Under the pieces are notes generated by a model. The model saw only the letters and a program-made list of their open reading frames with translations. It did not search any database and was not told where the DNA came from. DNA of 45,843 bases from Cyanobium sp. CZS48M (GTDB taxonomy: Bacteria > Cyanobacteriota > Cyanobacteriia > PCC-6307 > Cyanobiaceae). Position numbers and translations under genes: made by a program. Below, one piece after another: positions 7,323 to 16,616 of the stretch. Location of the stretch: assembly GCA_030373145.1 (NCBI GenBank), contig JAUCZK010000021.1, positions 1 to 45,843 of the forward strand, in the 5' to 3' direction. The number at the start of each line of letters is the position of its first letter. The first letter of the stretch is position 1.

Positions 7323-7761
7323 GCAGGTCTCTGCTGCGGATCAGGCCGATGCAGCCATCGGTGCCACTCTCGGGGCTCCAGCCCGATCCAGAGCACCCGC
7401 CCCAGTTCCACGGGACCTCCGGCCTGATCTCGCTGACCTCGGTGAGCCGGTAACGCCCCGCCGGCAGGGGTGCCTGGCTGCCCAGGCGGTGACGGTCGGC
7501 CTGCTGACGCGAGGCTCGCCCCACCACGGCCTCGAAGTTGTGGGTCTTCTGGCCGGGAAGCGTCAGCTGCAGCTGCCAGACGGGATCTCCGGTGGCGGGC
7601 AGGGTGCGTGAGCTGCGCCTGAGGCTCAGGACGCTGCCGGTCTGGGCGATGGCGCCCTCCACGGCCATCAACGTGATCGCAGCGGCGAAGGCACGGGCAC
7701 AAGCCCGGGCCAAGGGCCCTGGGGGCCAAAGGCCTGTTTCAGCTCTGATTCGCCTCCCCAT
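7264..7761 (-). CDS. YkuD-like (L,D-transpeptidase-related) exported protein
   Basis: This 165-residue protein has an N-terminal hydrophobic export signal (residues 20-40, ending near GAIAQT). A compact domain with LPAGRYRLTEVSEI and PESGTDGCIGLIRSRDLLTL follows. The pattern resembles the YkuD fold, in which L,D-transpeptidases cross-link peptidoglycan through a Cys in an (S/T)HGC(I/R) motif. Here the Cys is present but the preceding His is replaced by Asp (TDGC), so catalysis is doubtful or altered. It acts outside the cytoplasm if the signal is real. It overlaps the convergent PfkB gene by 59 bases. Assignment to YkuD is by motif resemblance and is tentative. Confidence 0.65.
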   Translation of the reverse strand: MGRRIRAETGLWPPGPLARACARAFAAAITLMAVEGAIAQTGSVLSLRRSSRTLPATGDPVWQLQLTLPGQKTHNFEAVVGRASRQQADRHRLGSQAPLPAGRYRLTEVSEIRPEVPWNWGGCSGSGWSPESGTDGCIGLIRSRDLLTLAALLEQSGTRDLVVIQ

Positions 7762-7859
7762 CGTTCCCTTGCAGGAGGCTGGGCATAGCGGGCTTGCCAG
7801 CTTCGGCGGAGATCTCCGCCAGGCTGGGTTCCTCCTGAGCCCTCACACGACACCAACGC

Positions 7860-8399
7860 ATGGACCCGACACTCGCTGGCACTCCTGACGCGGCGGATCT
7901 GCTGAGGATGGAGGCGATCAGTCGCAGACAGGGAGGTGCCGTTGAGGCCGCCCAGCTGATCGGCAGCTGGCGCCTGCAGCGCACCTGGCCGAAGGGATCC
8001 CAGCGGCCGGCCGATCTGGCCAGCGGACTGCTGCGGGCTTTCGGGGCAAGGCTGGTGATCGAAGCCCCCGGCCCCGGCGAGGAGCTGGCGATCCGCAACA
8101 GCGTTCAGCTGGGGGGCGTTCAGCTCACCTTTGCGGGCCAGGCTCGGCTGGAGGGCAAGCGGCCCCTGCTGGTGTTCCGCTTCGAGCGGCTCCGTCTGGC
8201 TCTGGGCCCCTGGCGGCCCCTCGATCGCGCTCTGCCCCAGTCGCTTCCATTTGATCAGCAGCGGGTCGGTGGGCTCCCTTTCTTCGCCCTGATCGGTGGC
8301 GGTGCGCAGCTGGGCTGGCTGGCGGCCCGCGGCCGGGGCGGTGGCCTGGCGCTCTGGAGCCTCGATGGGGCTGATGACAGCGCCCCCGGGGTTGCCTAA
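7860..8399 (+). CDS. Conserved cyanobacterial protein, possibly PAP/fibrillin-like
   Basis: The 179-residue protein contains IGSWRLQRTWPKGSQRPADL near residue 40, a central beta-rich stretch (NSVQLGGVQLTFAGQARL, LVFRFERLRLALGPW) and the ending WLAARGRGGGLALWSL. The pattern of an early GSWRL and a late RGRGGGLALW resembles plastid-lipid-associated/fibrillin proteins, which bind lipids in thylakoids and plastoglobules. This is a resemblance only. The next gene begins inside its last 26 bases. Confidence 0.65.
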   Translation: MDPTLAGTPDAADLLRMEAISRRQGGAVEAAQLIGSWRLQRTWPKGSQRPADLASGLLRAFGARLVIEAPGPGEELAIRNSVQLGGVQLTFAGQARLEGKRPLLVFRFERLRLALGPWRPLDRALPQSLPFDQQRVGGLPFFALIGGGAQLGWLAARGRGGGLALWSLDGADDSAPGVA

Positions 8400-8583
8400 A
8401 TTCAAACCAGAGCCCGGTCCTTTGACCCTGAAACCCTTCCTGCAGGTTCTGTTCCTCACCTGGGTGCTGTTCCGTTGCCTCGACTGGTACGGCCGCTGGC
8501 GTGCCGTTCTGGCGAGAGACCGGCTCTCCAGTGAATTCGCCAGGGAACTGCGGCGTCGCGGGCTGATCAGCACCTTGCGCTGA
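8374..8583 (+). CDS. Small single-span membrane protein (69 aa)
   Basis: An ATG at 8374, inside the 3' end of the preceding gene, gives 69 residues: a Pro/Lys-rich head, a hydrophobic segment (PFLQVLFLTWVLFRCL) and an Arg-rich tail (RDRLSSEFARELRRRGL). The 26-base overlap suggests translational coupling with the preceding conserved protein. A longer frame open from 8296 runs through the upstream gene and is a poorer choice. The family is unknown. Confidence 0.6.
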   Translation: MTAPPGLPKFKPEPGPLTLKPFLQVLFLTWVLFRCLDWYGRWRAVLARDRLSSEFARELRRRGLISTLR

Positions 8584-8682
8584 GGCCACGCCCGCGCGGC
8601 GATCACTATCGGCAAAGCTCTGTCACAAGTGCTGGCGTTCAGAGGCAAGACCCTTCAGCAGCGGCCACGCTGGAGGTAGTTG

Positions 8683-8874
8683 ATGGACCCCCTCATGCAT
8701 ACCCACGATCTTGAAAACCACGACAATCTCTATGCTCAGGAAATGCCGATCCAGGGCAGCGAACCTGTGATGGAAGCCCGCAGCCATGTCTCCTGGGCCG
8801 TCATCGCCATGGTGGTGATGGTGGCTGTCCTGGCTGGAGTGGCCGCCATGGGTCATGGTGGGGCGCTGGGCTGA
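8683..8874 (+). CDS. Small single-span membrane protein (63 aa), His-rich head
   Basis: ATG at 8683 is preceded by a good ribosome binding site (GGAGG, about seven bases upstream). The product has a His/Asp/Met-rich head (MHTHDLENHDNLYAQEMP), one hydrophobic span (WAVIAMVVMVAVLAGVAAMG) and a four-residue tail. The TTG just upstream (8680) would add one residue. The stop is almost contiguous with the MAPEG gene, so the two may be co-transcribed. Function unknown. Confidence 0.65.
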   Translation: MDPLMHTHDLENHDNLYAQEMPIQGSEPVMEARSHVSWAVIAMVVMVAVLAGVAAMGHGGALG

Positions 8875-8885
8875 GCTTGAGCTCC

Positions 8886-9278
8886 ATGACCATTGCCGCC
8901 CTTCCCGGGCTCATCACCCTGCTGGCCGTGATCACCTTTCAGGCCACTGCCATGCAGGTGGGCCGTGCACGCCTGCGCGATGGGGTGAAGCCACCGCTGA
9001 TGACCGGACCGCCGGCCTTCGAGCGGGCCGTGCGGGTGCAGCAGAACACCCTGGAGCAGCTGGTGGTGTTCCTGCCGGCTTTCTGGTTGGCGGTCCTGGT
9101 CTCCAACGCCACCGCGGCTTCGCTGCTGGGGGCGATCTGGGTGCTGGGTCGTGTGCTCTATGCCGTGGGCTATCTGCGGGCTCCGGAGCAGCGGGGGGCG
9201 GGATTCGCCATCAGTTTCCTGGCCTCGACGGTGCTGCTGGTGATGGCGCTGGTGGGTTGTGTGATGCGCCTGCTCTGA
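8886..9278 (+). CDS. MAPEG-family membrane protein
   Basis: About 130 residues with four hydrophobic segments and the MAPEG signatures FERAVRVQQNTLEQLVVFLP and GRVLYAVGYLRAPEQRGAGF. MAPEG proteins are small integral membrane proteins; eukaryotic members are glutathione-dependent transferases or leukotriene synthases, and bacterial members are mostly uncharacterised. I chose the ATG at 8886; a TTG at 8877 adds three residues. It follows the 63-residue membrane protein by only a few bases. Confidence 0.85.
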   Translation: MTIAALPGLITLLAVITFQATAMQVGRARLRDGVKPPLMTGPPAFERAVRVQQNTLEQLVVFLPAFWLAVLVSNATAASLLGAIWVLGRVLYAVGYLRAPEQRGAGFAISFLASTVLLVMALVGCVMRLL

Positions 9279-9339
9279 CCCCCTGGCCTACGCTGCGCCC
9301 CCAGGTTGCTGAATCCTCCTGGCCCGCCCTACGCCCCCC

Positions 9340-11001
9340 CTGAGCGCCCGCCTGCGGGGCCGCGCACTTCTCGCTGATCCCCGCGTCAACAAGGGAACGG
9401 CCTTCAGCCGAGCGGAACGCGAGGCCTTCGGGCTCGATGGCCTGCTGCCCCATGCCGTCGAGAGCCTGGAGACCCAGGTGGAGCGCCAGTGGCAGGCCTT
9501 CCTCAGCCTGGGCAGCGACCTGGAGCGGTTCCGCTTCGCGGTGTCCCTGCGTGAGTCGAACCTCACCCTGTTCCACCGCTTTCTGGCCGATCACATCGAG
9601 GATGTGATGCCAATCGTGTACACCCCCACGGTGGGGGCGGCGATCCAGCGCTTCAGCCTCGATTACCGCACTCCCGGCGGCGGTGTGTTCCTGGCGGCGC
9701 CCGATCAGGAGCGGATCGAGGCGGTGCTGGCCCAGGTGGCGCCCGGGCCGGTGGATCTGATCCTGATCACGGATTCCCAGGGCATCCTCGGCATCGGTGA
9801 CCAGGGCATCGGCGGCATCGAGATCTGCCTGGGCAAGTTGGCGGTGTACACCCTCTGCGCCGGTCTGGATCCCGCCCGGGTGCTGCCCCTGGTGCTGGAT
9901 GTGGGCACCGATCGCGTCGAGTTGCTGGAGAACCCCCTCTACCCCGGCTGGCGTCACCCGCGCCTCGATGGCCCCGACTACGACCGCTTCCTGGCCCGCA
10001 GCGTGGAGGCCCTGCAGCGTCAGTTCCCGGGGGCACTGCTGCACTGGGAGGACTTCGGCACCGGCCATGCCCACCAGTTGCTGGAGCGGTACCGACAGCA
10101 GGTGCCAAGCTTCAACGACGACATCCAGGGCACCCGCGGGGTGGCCTGCGCGGTGGTCAAGGCGGCCTCCCACGGCGCCGGTCTGCCCTTGGAGGATCAC
10201 CGCATCGTGGTGTTTGGCGCGGGCACGGCCGGTTGTGGCATCGCCGAGGGGCTGGTGCGCCTGCTGACCAGGGCAGGCTTGAGTGAGCCAGAGGCGCGAC
10301 GCCGCATCTGGGCGATCGACCGGGAGGGTCTGGTGCTGGCTGATCAGCCCGGCCTTTCCCCCATGGCCCTGGCGCTGGCCAGGGATCCCTCCGAGCGTTC
10401 AGTGTTCGAGCACGACACGCAGGGCCGGATCGGCCTGCTGGAGGTGGTGCGGGCGATTCAACCCACCGTGCTGATCGGCACCTCCACCGTGGCCGGAGCC
10501 TTCAGCCGCGAGGTGGTGGACACGATGGCGGCGGCTGTGGAGCGGCCGATCATCCTGCCCCTCTCCAACCCCACCCGACTGGCGGAAGCGACTCCCGCTG
10601 ATCTCTACGCCTGGACGGGGGGACGGGCCCTGGTGGCCAGTGGCAGCCCGTTCGAGCCCGTGAGCTGGCAGGGCAGCCTGCGCAGGATCGGGCAGTGCAA
10701 CAACTGCTTCCTTTTCCCCGGCCTGGGCTTCGCCAGCGTGGCGGTGGGCGCCACCCAGGTGAGCGAAGGGATGATCGATGCCGGGCTCGATGCCCTGGCC
10801 GACCGCATTCCGTCCTTCAGGGATCCGGAAGCCCCCTTGATGCCCGAACTCACCCAGGTGCAGGCGGTGTCGCGGGCAGTGGCGGAAGCCGTGGCACTGG
10901 CGGCGGTTCACGAAGGCCTCGCCAGCCGAGCCGCCAGCGCCGGTGAGGCGATGGAGCGGCTCGATCAGGCCACCTGGACGGCGGCCTACCGCGAGCTTTA
11001 G
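9340..11001 (+). CDS. NAD-type malic enzyme
   Basis: Malic enzyme oxidatively decarboxylates malate to pyruvate with NAD(P). The motifs are clear: the Tyr-bearing [31 protein letters not shown], the metal-binding EDFG and FNDDIQGT, a Rossmann loop ([14 protein letters not shown]) and PLSNPT. The start is a problem. Family-like sequence ([32 protein letters not shown]) lies upstream of the first canonical start (GTG 9478). The frame is open back to 9313, with only CTG codons available; 9340 (CTG) is my working start. A TTG at 9305 in the neighbouring frame would fuse to this frame if the seven-C run at 9334-9340 were one base shorter. A sequencing error or a non-standard start is likely. Confidence 0.9.
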   Translation: MSARLRGRALLADPRVNKGTAFSRAEREAFGLDGLLPHAVESLETQVERQWQAFLSLGSDLERFRFAVSLRESNLTLFHRFLADHIEDVMPIVYTPTVGAAIQRFSLDYRTPGGGVFLAAPDQERIEAVLAQVAPGPVDLILITDSQGILGIGDQGIGGIEICLGKLAVYTLCAGLDPARVLPLVLDVGTDRVELLENPLYPGWRHPRLDGPDYDRFLARSVEALQRQFPGALLHWEDFGTGHAHQLLERYRQQVPSFNDDIQGTRGVACAVVKAASHGAGLPLEDHRIVVFGAGTAGCGIAEGLVRLLTRAGLSEPEARRRIWAIDREGLVLADQPGLSPMALALARDPSERSVFEHDTQGRIGLLEVVRAIQPTVLIGTSTVAGAFSREVVDTMAAAVERPIILPLSNPTRLAEATPADLYAWTGGRALVASGSPFEPVSWQGSLRRIGQCNNCFLFPGLGFASVAVGATQVSEGMIDAGLDALADRIPSFRDPEAPLMPELTQVQAVSRAVAEAVALAAVHEGLASRAASAGEAMERLDQATWTAAYREL

Positions 11002-11279
11002 AGGTCGTCTTCGACGTTGGGCTTGATCGTGCAGTCGGCCAGGGGGTAGCTGACGCAGAGCAGGGCGAAGCCTTCGCCGATCTGATCGTCGTCGAGGAAG
11101 CTCTGGTCCGACTGGTCAACGCTGCCGGAGAGGATCTTGCCGGCGCAGGTGCTGCAGGCCCCGGCGCGGCAGGAGTAGGGCAGGTCGATGCCCTGTTCCT
11201 CGGCGGCATCGAGGATGTACTGATCGTCGGGGCAACTGAACGACTTGCCGCCTTCCAGCGTGATCGTGAACGAGGCCAT
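10998..11279 (-). CDS. petF: Plant-type [2Fe-2S] ferredoxin
   Basis: The soluble electron carrier accepts electrons from photosystem I and feeds ferredoxin-NADP reductase and other enzymes. The 93-residue product has the invariant cluster-binding cysteines ([16 protein letters not shown] and LLCVSYP) and the usual [18 protein letters not shown] use the ATG at 11279 ([11 protein letters not shown]); an upstream ATG at 11291 would add four residues. It is transcribed away from the pnt operon, and its 3' end meets that of the malic enzyme with a few bases of overlap. Several ferredoxin paralogues exist in such genomes, so the petF label is by similarity. Confidence 0.9.
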   Translation of the reverse strand: MASFTITLEGGKSFSCPDDQYILDAAEEQGIDLPYSCRAGACSTCAGKILSGSVDQSDQSFLDDDQIGEGFALLCVSYPLADCTIKPNVEDDL

Positions 11280-11487
11280 GGCCGCTGACATCTGAGTGTT
11301 TCGCACACGTCCTAGGCAACGCCAGAGTGGTTTGGGGTAGCCCTCGTGACAGTGGGGCGCCATCGCCATGGCAGACGGGCTGGAGCCGGGGCCTGTGTGG
11401 TGGCTTGAACACAACGTTCAACCCTGACTTGCGTCCCTCCAACGCTCTGCCCATCAATGGACATAGTGAGTACCGCTGGAGTCGTCT

Positions 11488-12651
11488 GTGGTCAGGGTCT
11501 TGGTTCCCGCCGAAAGCCGGGAGGGGGAGCGGCGTGTCGCGGCCACACCAGAAACGGTGCGCCGGCTGGTGGCGAAGAAGTCTGAGGTGTTCATCGAGTC
11601 GGGGGCCGGCCTGGAGGCCGGTTTCAGCGATCAGGCCTTCATCGAGGCCGGCGCTTCGATCGTGGCCAGGGGTTGCCCCGACACCTGGAGTGCCGCTGAG
11701 CTGGTGATCTGCGTACAGCCACCCGCTCAGGACAGTGAGGGCGGCAGCGGCGGGCTCGAGCGCCTGGCCTCCGGTTCCCTGCTGGTGGGTCTGCTGGATC
11801 CCTACCTGAACCAGTCCCTGATCGAGCGGCTCAACAGCCGCGGCCTTTCGACCCTGGCGATGGAGCTGCTGCCGCGCATCAGCCGCGCCCAGTCGATGGA
11901 TGTGCTCTCGTCCCAGGCCAATATCGCCGGCTACAAGGCGGTGCTGCTGGCGGCCGCCGAGCTGGATCGCTTCTTCCCGATGCTGATGACCGCCGCCGGC
12001 ACGGTGCAGCCCGCCAAGGTGCTGGTGCTCGGCGCTGGCGTGGCTGGTCTACAGGCGGTGGCCACCGCCCGCCGCCTCGGCGCCGTGGTGAAGGTGAGCG
12101 ACGTGCGGCCGGCCGCCAAGGAACAGGTGGAATCCCTGGGCGCCCGCTTCATCGACCCCCCCAGCCGCGAGGCACCGGGTGAAGCCGGTGGCTATGCCCG
12201 GGAGGCCGGCGCCGCCTTCCTGGAGGCCCAGCGCCAGCAGCTCACCATCCATCTGGCGGAAGCCGATGCGGTGATCACCACCGCCCAGGTGCCCGGACGG
12301 CCGGCGCCGCTGCTGATCACCGAGGAGATGCTCAAGGCCCTGCGGCCCGGTTCGGTGGTGGTGGATCTGGCGGTGTCGACCGGCGGCAACTGCGCCGGCA
12401 GCCAGCCTGATCGCACCGTGGAGATCGGCGGGGTGCGCATCATCGGCTCCTCCAACCTGCCGGCGTCGGTGCCCCACCACGCCAGCTCCCTCTACGCGCG
12501 CAATCTGGCGGCCTTCCTGGAGCCCCTCTTCAGCGACGACGGCCTGCTACTCAACCCCGAGGACCCCTTGCTCGACCCCTGTCTGATTTCCCACCAGGGC
12601 GCCTGCCGGCGCCCCGAACTGTGGCCCAGCCTCGAGGAGGTGACGGCATGA
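11488..12651 (+). CDS. pntA: Proton-translocating NAD(P) transhydrogenase, alpha subunit 1
   Basis: This subunit carries the NAD(H)-binding domain I of the membrane transhydrogenase, which drives hydride transfer from NADH to NADP+ with the proton gradient. The 387 residues include the N-terminal PAESREGERRVAATPETVRRL, the domain with SSQANIAGYKAVLLAA, the Rossmann loop GAGVAGLQAVATARRLGA near residue 181, and SDVRPAAKEQVESLGA. The GTG start at 11488 is used. Cyanobacteria split the alpha chain in two; the second part follows with a 4-base overlap (ATGA), and pntB follows in turn, making a compact three-gene operon. Confidence 0.95.
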   Translation: MVRVLVPAESREGERRVAATPETVRRLVAKKSEVFIESGAGLEAGFSDQAFIEAGASIVARGCPDTWSAAELVICVQPPAQDSEGGSGGLERLASGSLLVGLLDPYLNQSLIERLNSRGLSTLAMELLPRISRAQSMDVLSSQANIAGYKAVLLAAAELDRFFPMLMTAAGTVQPAKVLVLGAGVAGLQAVATARRLGAVVKVSDVRPAAKEQVESLGARFIDPPSREAPGEAGGYAREAGAAFLEAQRQQLTIHLAEADAVITTAQVPGRPAPLLITEEMLKALRPGSVVVDLAVSTGGNCAGSQPDRTVEIGGVRIIGSSNLPASVPHHASSLYARNLAAFLEPLFSDDGLLLNPEDPLLDPCLISHQGACRRPELWPSLEEVTA

Positions 12652-12944
12652 GCGGTCATCTCAGTGGCACCGCCGCCCTCTGGGTGCTGGTGCTCGGCAG
12701 CCTGCTGGGGTTGGAACTGATCGGCAAGGTGCCCCCCACCCTGCACACGCCGTTGATGTCGGGGGCGAATGCCATCAGCGGCATCACCCTGCTGGCGGCC
12801 CTGGCTCTGATCGGTCAGGCGCCAACCCCCGGCCTGAAATTGATCGGTGCGGTGGCCCTCGGTTTTGCCCTCTTCAATGTGGTGGGCGGTTTTCTCGTGA
12901 CGGATCGAATGCTGGCGATGTTCCGCCGCCGGGAGGCGAACTGA
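12648..12944 (+). CDS. pntA2: NAD(P) transhydrogenase, alpha subunit 2 (membrane part)
   Basis: A 98-residue membrane subunit that forms part of the proton-translocating domain II. Three hydrophobic spans are visible (ALWVLVLGSLLGLELIG, ISGITLLAALALIG, LIGAVALGFALFNVVGGFLV), with the family motif HTPLMSGANAISG between the first two. The ATG at 12648 overlaps the pntA stop, and the TGA overlaps the pntB ATG, so translation of all three subunits is coupled. The upstream extension of the frame to 12621 lies within pntA and is discarded. Confidence 0.93.
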   Translation: MSGHLSGTAALWVLVLGSLLGLELIGKVPPTLHTPLMSGANAISGITLLAALALIGQAPTPGLKLIGAVALGFALFNVVGGFLVTDRMLAMFRRREAN

Positions 12945-14356
12945 TGGTTGAACTCTCGATCGAACTGGGCTCGGTGCTGCTGCTGGCCTTCGGGCTCAAG
13001 GGCCTGGCCAAGATCCGCACGGCCCGCAGCGCCAATGGCCTCGCTGCGCTGGCCCTCGGCCTGGCGGTGGTGGGTCTGCTGCTGCAGCAGGGCCTGGGCG
13101 GCTGGCCCTGGATGCTGCTGGGCCTGGGCATCGGCGGAGGCCTCGGGGCCGTGCTCGCCCTGCGGGTCGCCATGACCTCCATGCCGGAAACCGTGGCGCT
13201 CTTCAACGGCTGCGGCGGCATGTCCTCGCTGCTGGTGGCGATCGGTGCGGTGCAACTGCCTACGCCGCTGAACCTGGTGGGTCAGGTATCGGTGCTGGTG
13301 TCGGTGCTGGTGGGCTCGATCACCTTCAGCGGCTCGCTGGTGGCGATGGGCAAGCTGCAGGAATGGCTGGGCACCCCCGGCTGGACCCTGCGGCCCCAGC
13401 GCCATGCCGTGAACATCGTTCTGGCTCTGGCCTGCCTGGCCTGCTGCGCGCTGGTGCTCAAGGGCATGGCCGTGGCCCTGATTCCCCTCACCGTGCTGTC
13501 GCTGCTGCTGGGCGTGGGGCTGACCCTGCCTGTGGGTGGCGCCGACATGCCGGTGGTCATCTCGCTGCTGAACTCCTATTCGGGCGTGGCTGCGGCCGCC
13601 GCCGGTTTTGTGGTGGGCAGCGAGCTGCTGATCGTGGCCGGCGCCATGGTGGGCGCGGCTGGTCTGATCCTCACCCAGGTGATGTGCACGGCCATGAACC
13701 GCTCGCTCACCTCGGTGCTGTTCGGCGGCGCCCTGGGCGCTGGAGACAGCGAGGCCTCGGAGGCCGGTGGCCGAGAGGAGTACACCAATGTCACCTGCTG
13801 CAGCCCGGAGGAATGTGCCCTCACCCTGGAGGCGGCTGAGCGGGTGATCTTCGTGCCGGGCTACGGCCTGGCCGTGGCCCAGGCCCAGCACAGCCTCAAG
13901 GAGCTCGCCCGCCTGCTCGAGCAGCACGGCATCGAGGTGCGCTACGCCATCCACCCGGTGGCGGGCCGCATGCCCGGTCACATGAACGTGCTGCTGGCGG
14001 AGGCCGATGTGCCCTACGACCAGCTGGTGGAGATGGATGACATCAACCCCGACTTCCCCCGCACCGATGTGGTGATCGTGCTGGGGGCCAACGACGTGGT
14101 CAACCCGCGAGCCAAGAGCGATCCGGCCAGCCCCCTCTACGGCATGCCCGTGCTGGAGGTGGACCAGGCCCGCTCGGTGTTCGTCGTCAAGCGCAGCCTG
14201 GGCTCGGGCTACGCCGGCATCCGCAATGATCTCTTCGAGCTGCCCCAGACCTCGATGGTGTTCGGCGACGCCAAGCAGGTGCTGCAGAGCCTCCTGCAGG
14301 AGCTGCGCTCCCTTGGCGTGGGCAAGGTGCCAGCCGGAGCAGGCAGTACCCGCTGA
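12944..14356 (+). CDS. pntB: NAD(P) transhydrogenase, beta subunit
   Basis: The 470-residue beta subunit has about eight or nine hydrophobic spans in the first 270 residues, including MTSMPETVALFNGCGGMSS and GGADMPVVISLLNSYSGVA. The C-terminal NADP(H)-binding domain III starts near residue 290 (IFVPGYGLAVAQAQHSL, MPGHMNVLLAEADVPY, VVIVLGANDVVNP). Length is normal for PntB. It is the last gene of the operon and provides NADPH for biosynthesis and redox balance. Confidence 0.96.
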   Translation: MVELSIELGSVLLLAFGLKGLAKIRTARSANGLAALALGLAVVGLLLQQGLGGWPWMLLGLGIGGGLGAVLALRVAMTSMPETVALFNGCGGMSSLLVAIGAVQLPTPLNLVGQVSVLVSVLVGSITFSGSLVAMGKLQEWLGTPGWTLRPQRHAVNIVLALACLACCALVLKGMAVALIPLTVLSLLLGVGLTLPVGGADMPVVISLLNSYSGVAAAAAGFVVGSELLIVAGAMVGAAGLILTQVMCTAMNRSLTSVLFGGALGAGDSEASEAGGREEYTNVTCCSPEECALTLEAAERVIFVPGYGLAVAQAQHSLKELARLLEQHGIEVRYAIHPVAGRMPGHMNVLLAEADVPYDQLVEMDDINPDFPRTDVVIVLGANDVVNPRAKSDPASPLYGMPVLEVDQARSVFVVKRSLGSGYAGIRNDLFELPQTSMVFGDAKQVLQSLLQELRSLGVGKVPAGAGSTR

Positions 14357-14380
14357 GCCAGAGGCCAGCGGCCTCCCCGC

Positions 14381-14797
14381 TCAGTGCAGGCCGGCCACCG
14401 GTGCCGGCCACCCCCCACTGATCGCCCCCAGGCTCCGCCGCTCCCGGCGGCTCCAGGGGGCTTTCTTCTGCCAGAGCGCCACTGAGGGCCCCACCAGCTC
14501 CCTGAGGGCCAGGGCCCCATCGATCACCACCACCAGCGCCCACACCAGCAGCGGCAGCCAACCTCCCTGGGAGGACGCGGCGACTGGATCATGTGCGACG
14601 GCAACCGTTGCCGTTTCGATAGGGGCGGGCAGCGTCTGGCCTTCGGCCGGCGCTTGCGGCAGCTCCGCCTGCGGCTTGGCGATGCTCTCCTCCAGCAGCA
14701 GGGCCTGGCTGGCTTTCCAGGTGGTGGGCGGGTGCCAGCGCCAGTAGGCCGCCTCCGCACTGCCCGGACGACCTCGGCTGGAGAAGGTGGGAATCAT
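14381..14797 (-). CDS. Conserved hypothetical protein with one membrane span
   Basis: From ATG 14797 the product is 138 residues: a head with WRWHPPTTWKASQALLLEESI, an Ala/Pro-rich middle, one hydrophobic span (WLPLLVWALVVVIDGALAL) and a basic tail (WQKKAPWSRRERRSLG). The upstream in-frame ATG at 14842 adds 15 residues of less convincing sequence. It is convergent with pntB and divergent from the RNA helicase gene. Function unknown. Confidence 0.65.
   Translation of the reverse strand: MIPTFSSRGRPGSAEAAYWRWHPPTTWKASQALLLEESIAKPQAELPQAPAEGQTLPAPIETATVAVAHDPVAASSQGGWLPLLVWALVVVIDGALALRELVGPSVALWQKKAPWSRRERRSLGAISGGWPAPVAGLH
14389..14409. terminator. GC-rich hairpin after pntB, possible terminator
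   Basis: GGCCGGC (14389-14395) pairs with GCCGGCC (14403-14409) across a 7-base loop, 33 bases after the pntB stop and inside the 3' end of the convergent gene. No T-run follows on either strand, so an intrinsic terminator is only possible. Confidence 0.3.
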
Positions 14798-14876
14798 CGC
14801 CGCATCAAGACATGGATCCCAGGGCCTGGCCACGGGTCCCATCGCCCCAGCCCCGTTCTCTTAGGGTAGGCGTCCT

Positions 14877-16253
<1,377 letters not shown>

Positions 16254-16616
16254 TCTGGGGGTAGAGGCTCCTTGCCGGCAACATGACACTTAGGTGTTTC
16301 ACGTCAGTCGGGGGCGGCTGATGCCCCCCTGATCAGAACGGCATGCCGCCTTGTCTGCACGATCAAGAGGGCGTACAAATCATGCTCAGCCAATCCAGAG
16401 ATATTTGGTCAATGGCGGCGCTAACATCCAAAGTAGAGCCAGCAGCTACCACGACCACGGGATTAAGGAAGGGCAGGCACAGTTCCGTTAACAGTGCTGC
16501 TGATGGACCCATTGCATATCCAGAAAAAGTAGAGCCTGGAATACCTGCACATCAGGCATCCCAGAGCCCCATTCTTGAAGTCAGTCAGGCGAAACAGTCC
16601 TGATGATTAAGCCAGG
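16254..16616. other. Gene-free stretch between the helicase and the haloperoxidase remnant
   Basis: About 360 bases with a hairpin near its left end and lower GC on the right. The plus-strand frame 16343-16603 shows no signal, hydrophobic core or family motif and has biased composition, so I do not call it a gene. No RNA gene was recognised. Confidence 0.5.
16310..16328. terminator. Hairpin downstream of the RNA helicase, possible terminator
   Basis: GGGGGC pairs with GCCCCC across a 7-base loop, 57 bases after the helicase stop. There is no T-run, so factor-independent termination is uncertain. Confidence 0.35.

Noticed and set aside
9211-10200. Long minus-strand frame opposite malic enzyme
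   Set aside because: His/Gln/Gly-rich antisense shadow of a gene with unambiguous malic enzyme motifs.
12815-13981. Long minus-strand frame opposite pntB
   Set aside because: Composition is antisense-like (His, Gln, Gly); pntB is certain.
16343-16603. 86-codon plus-strand frame after the RNA helicase
   Set aside because: No domain, signal or convincing start site; lies in a low-information intergenic region.
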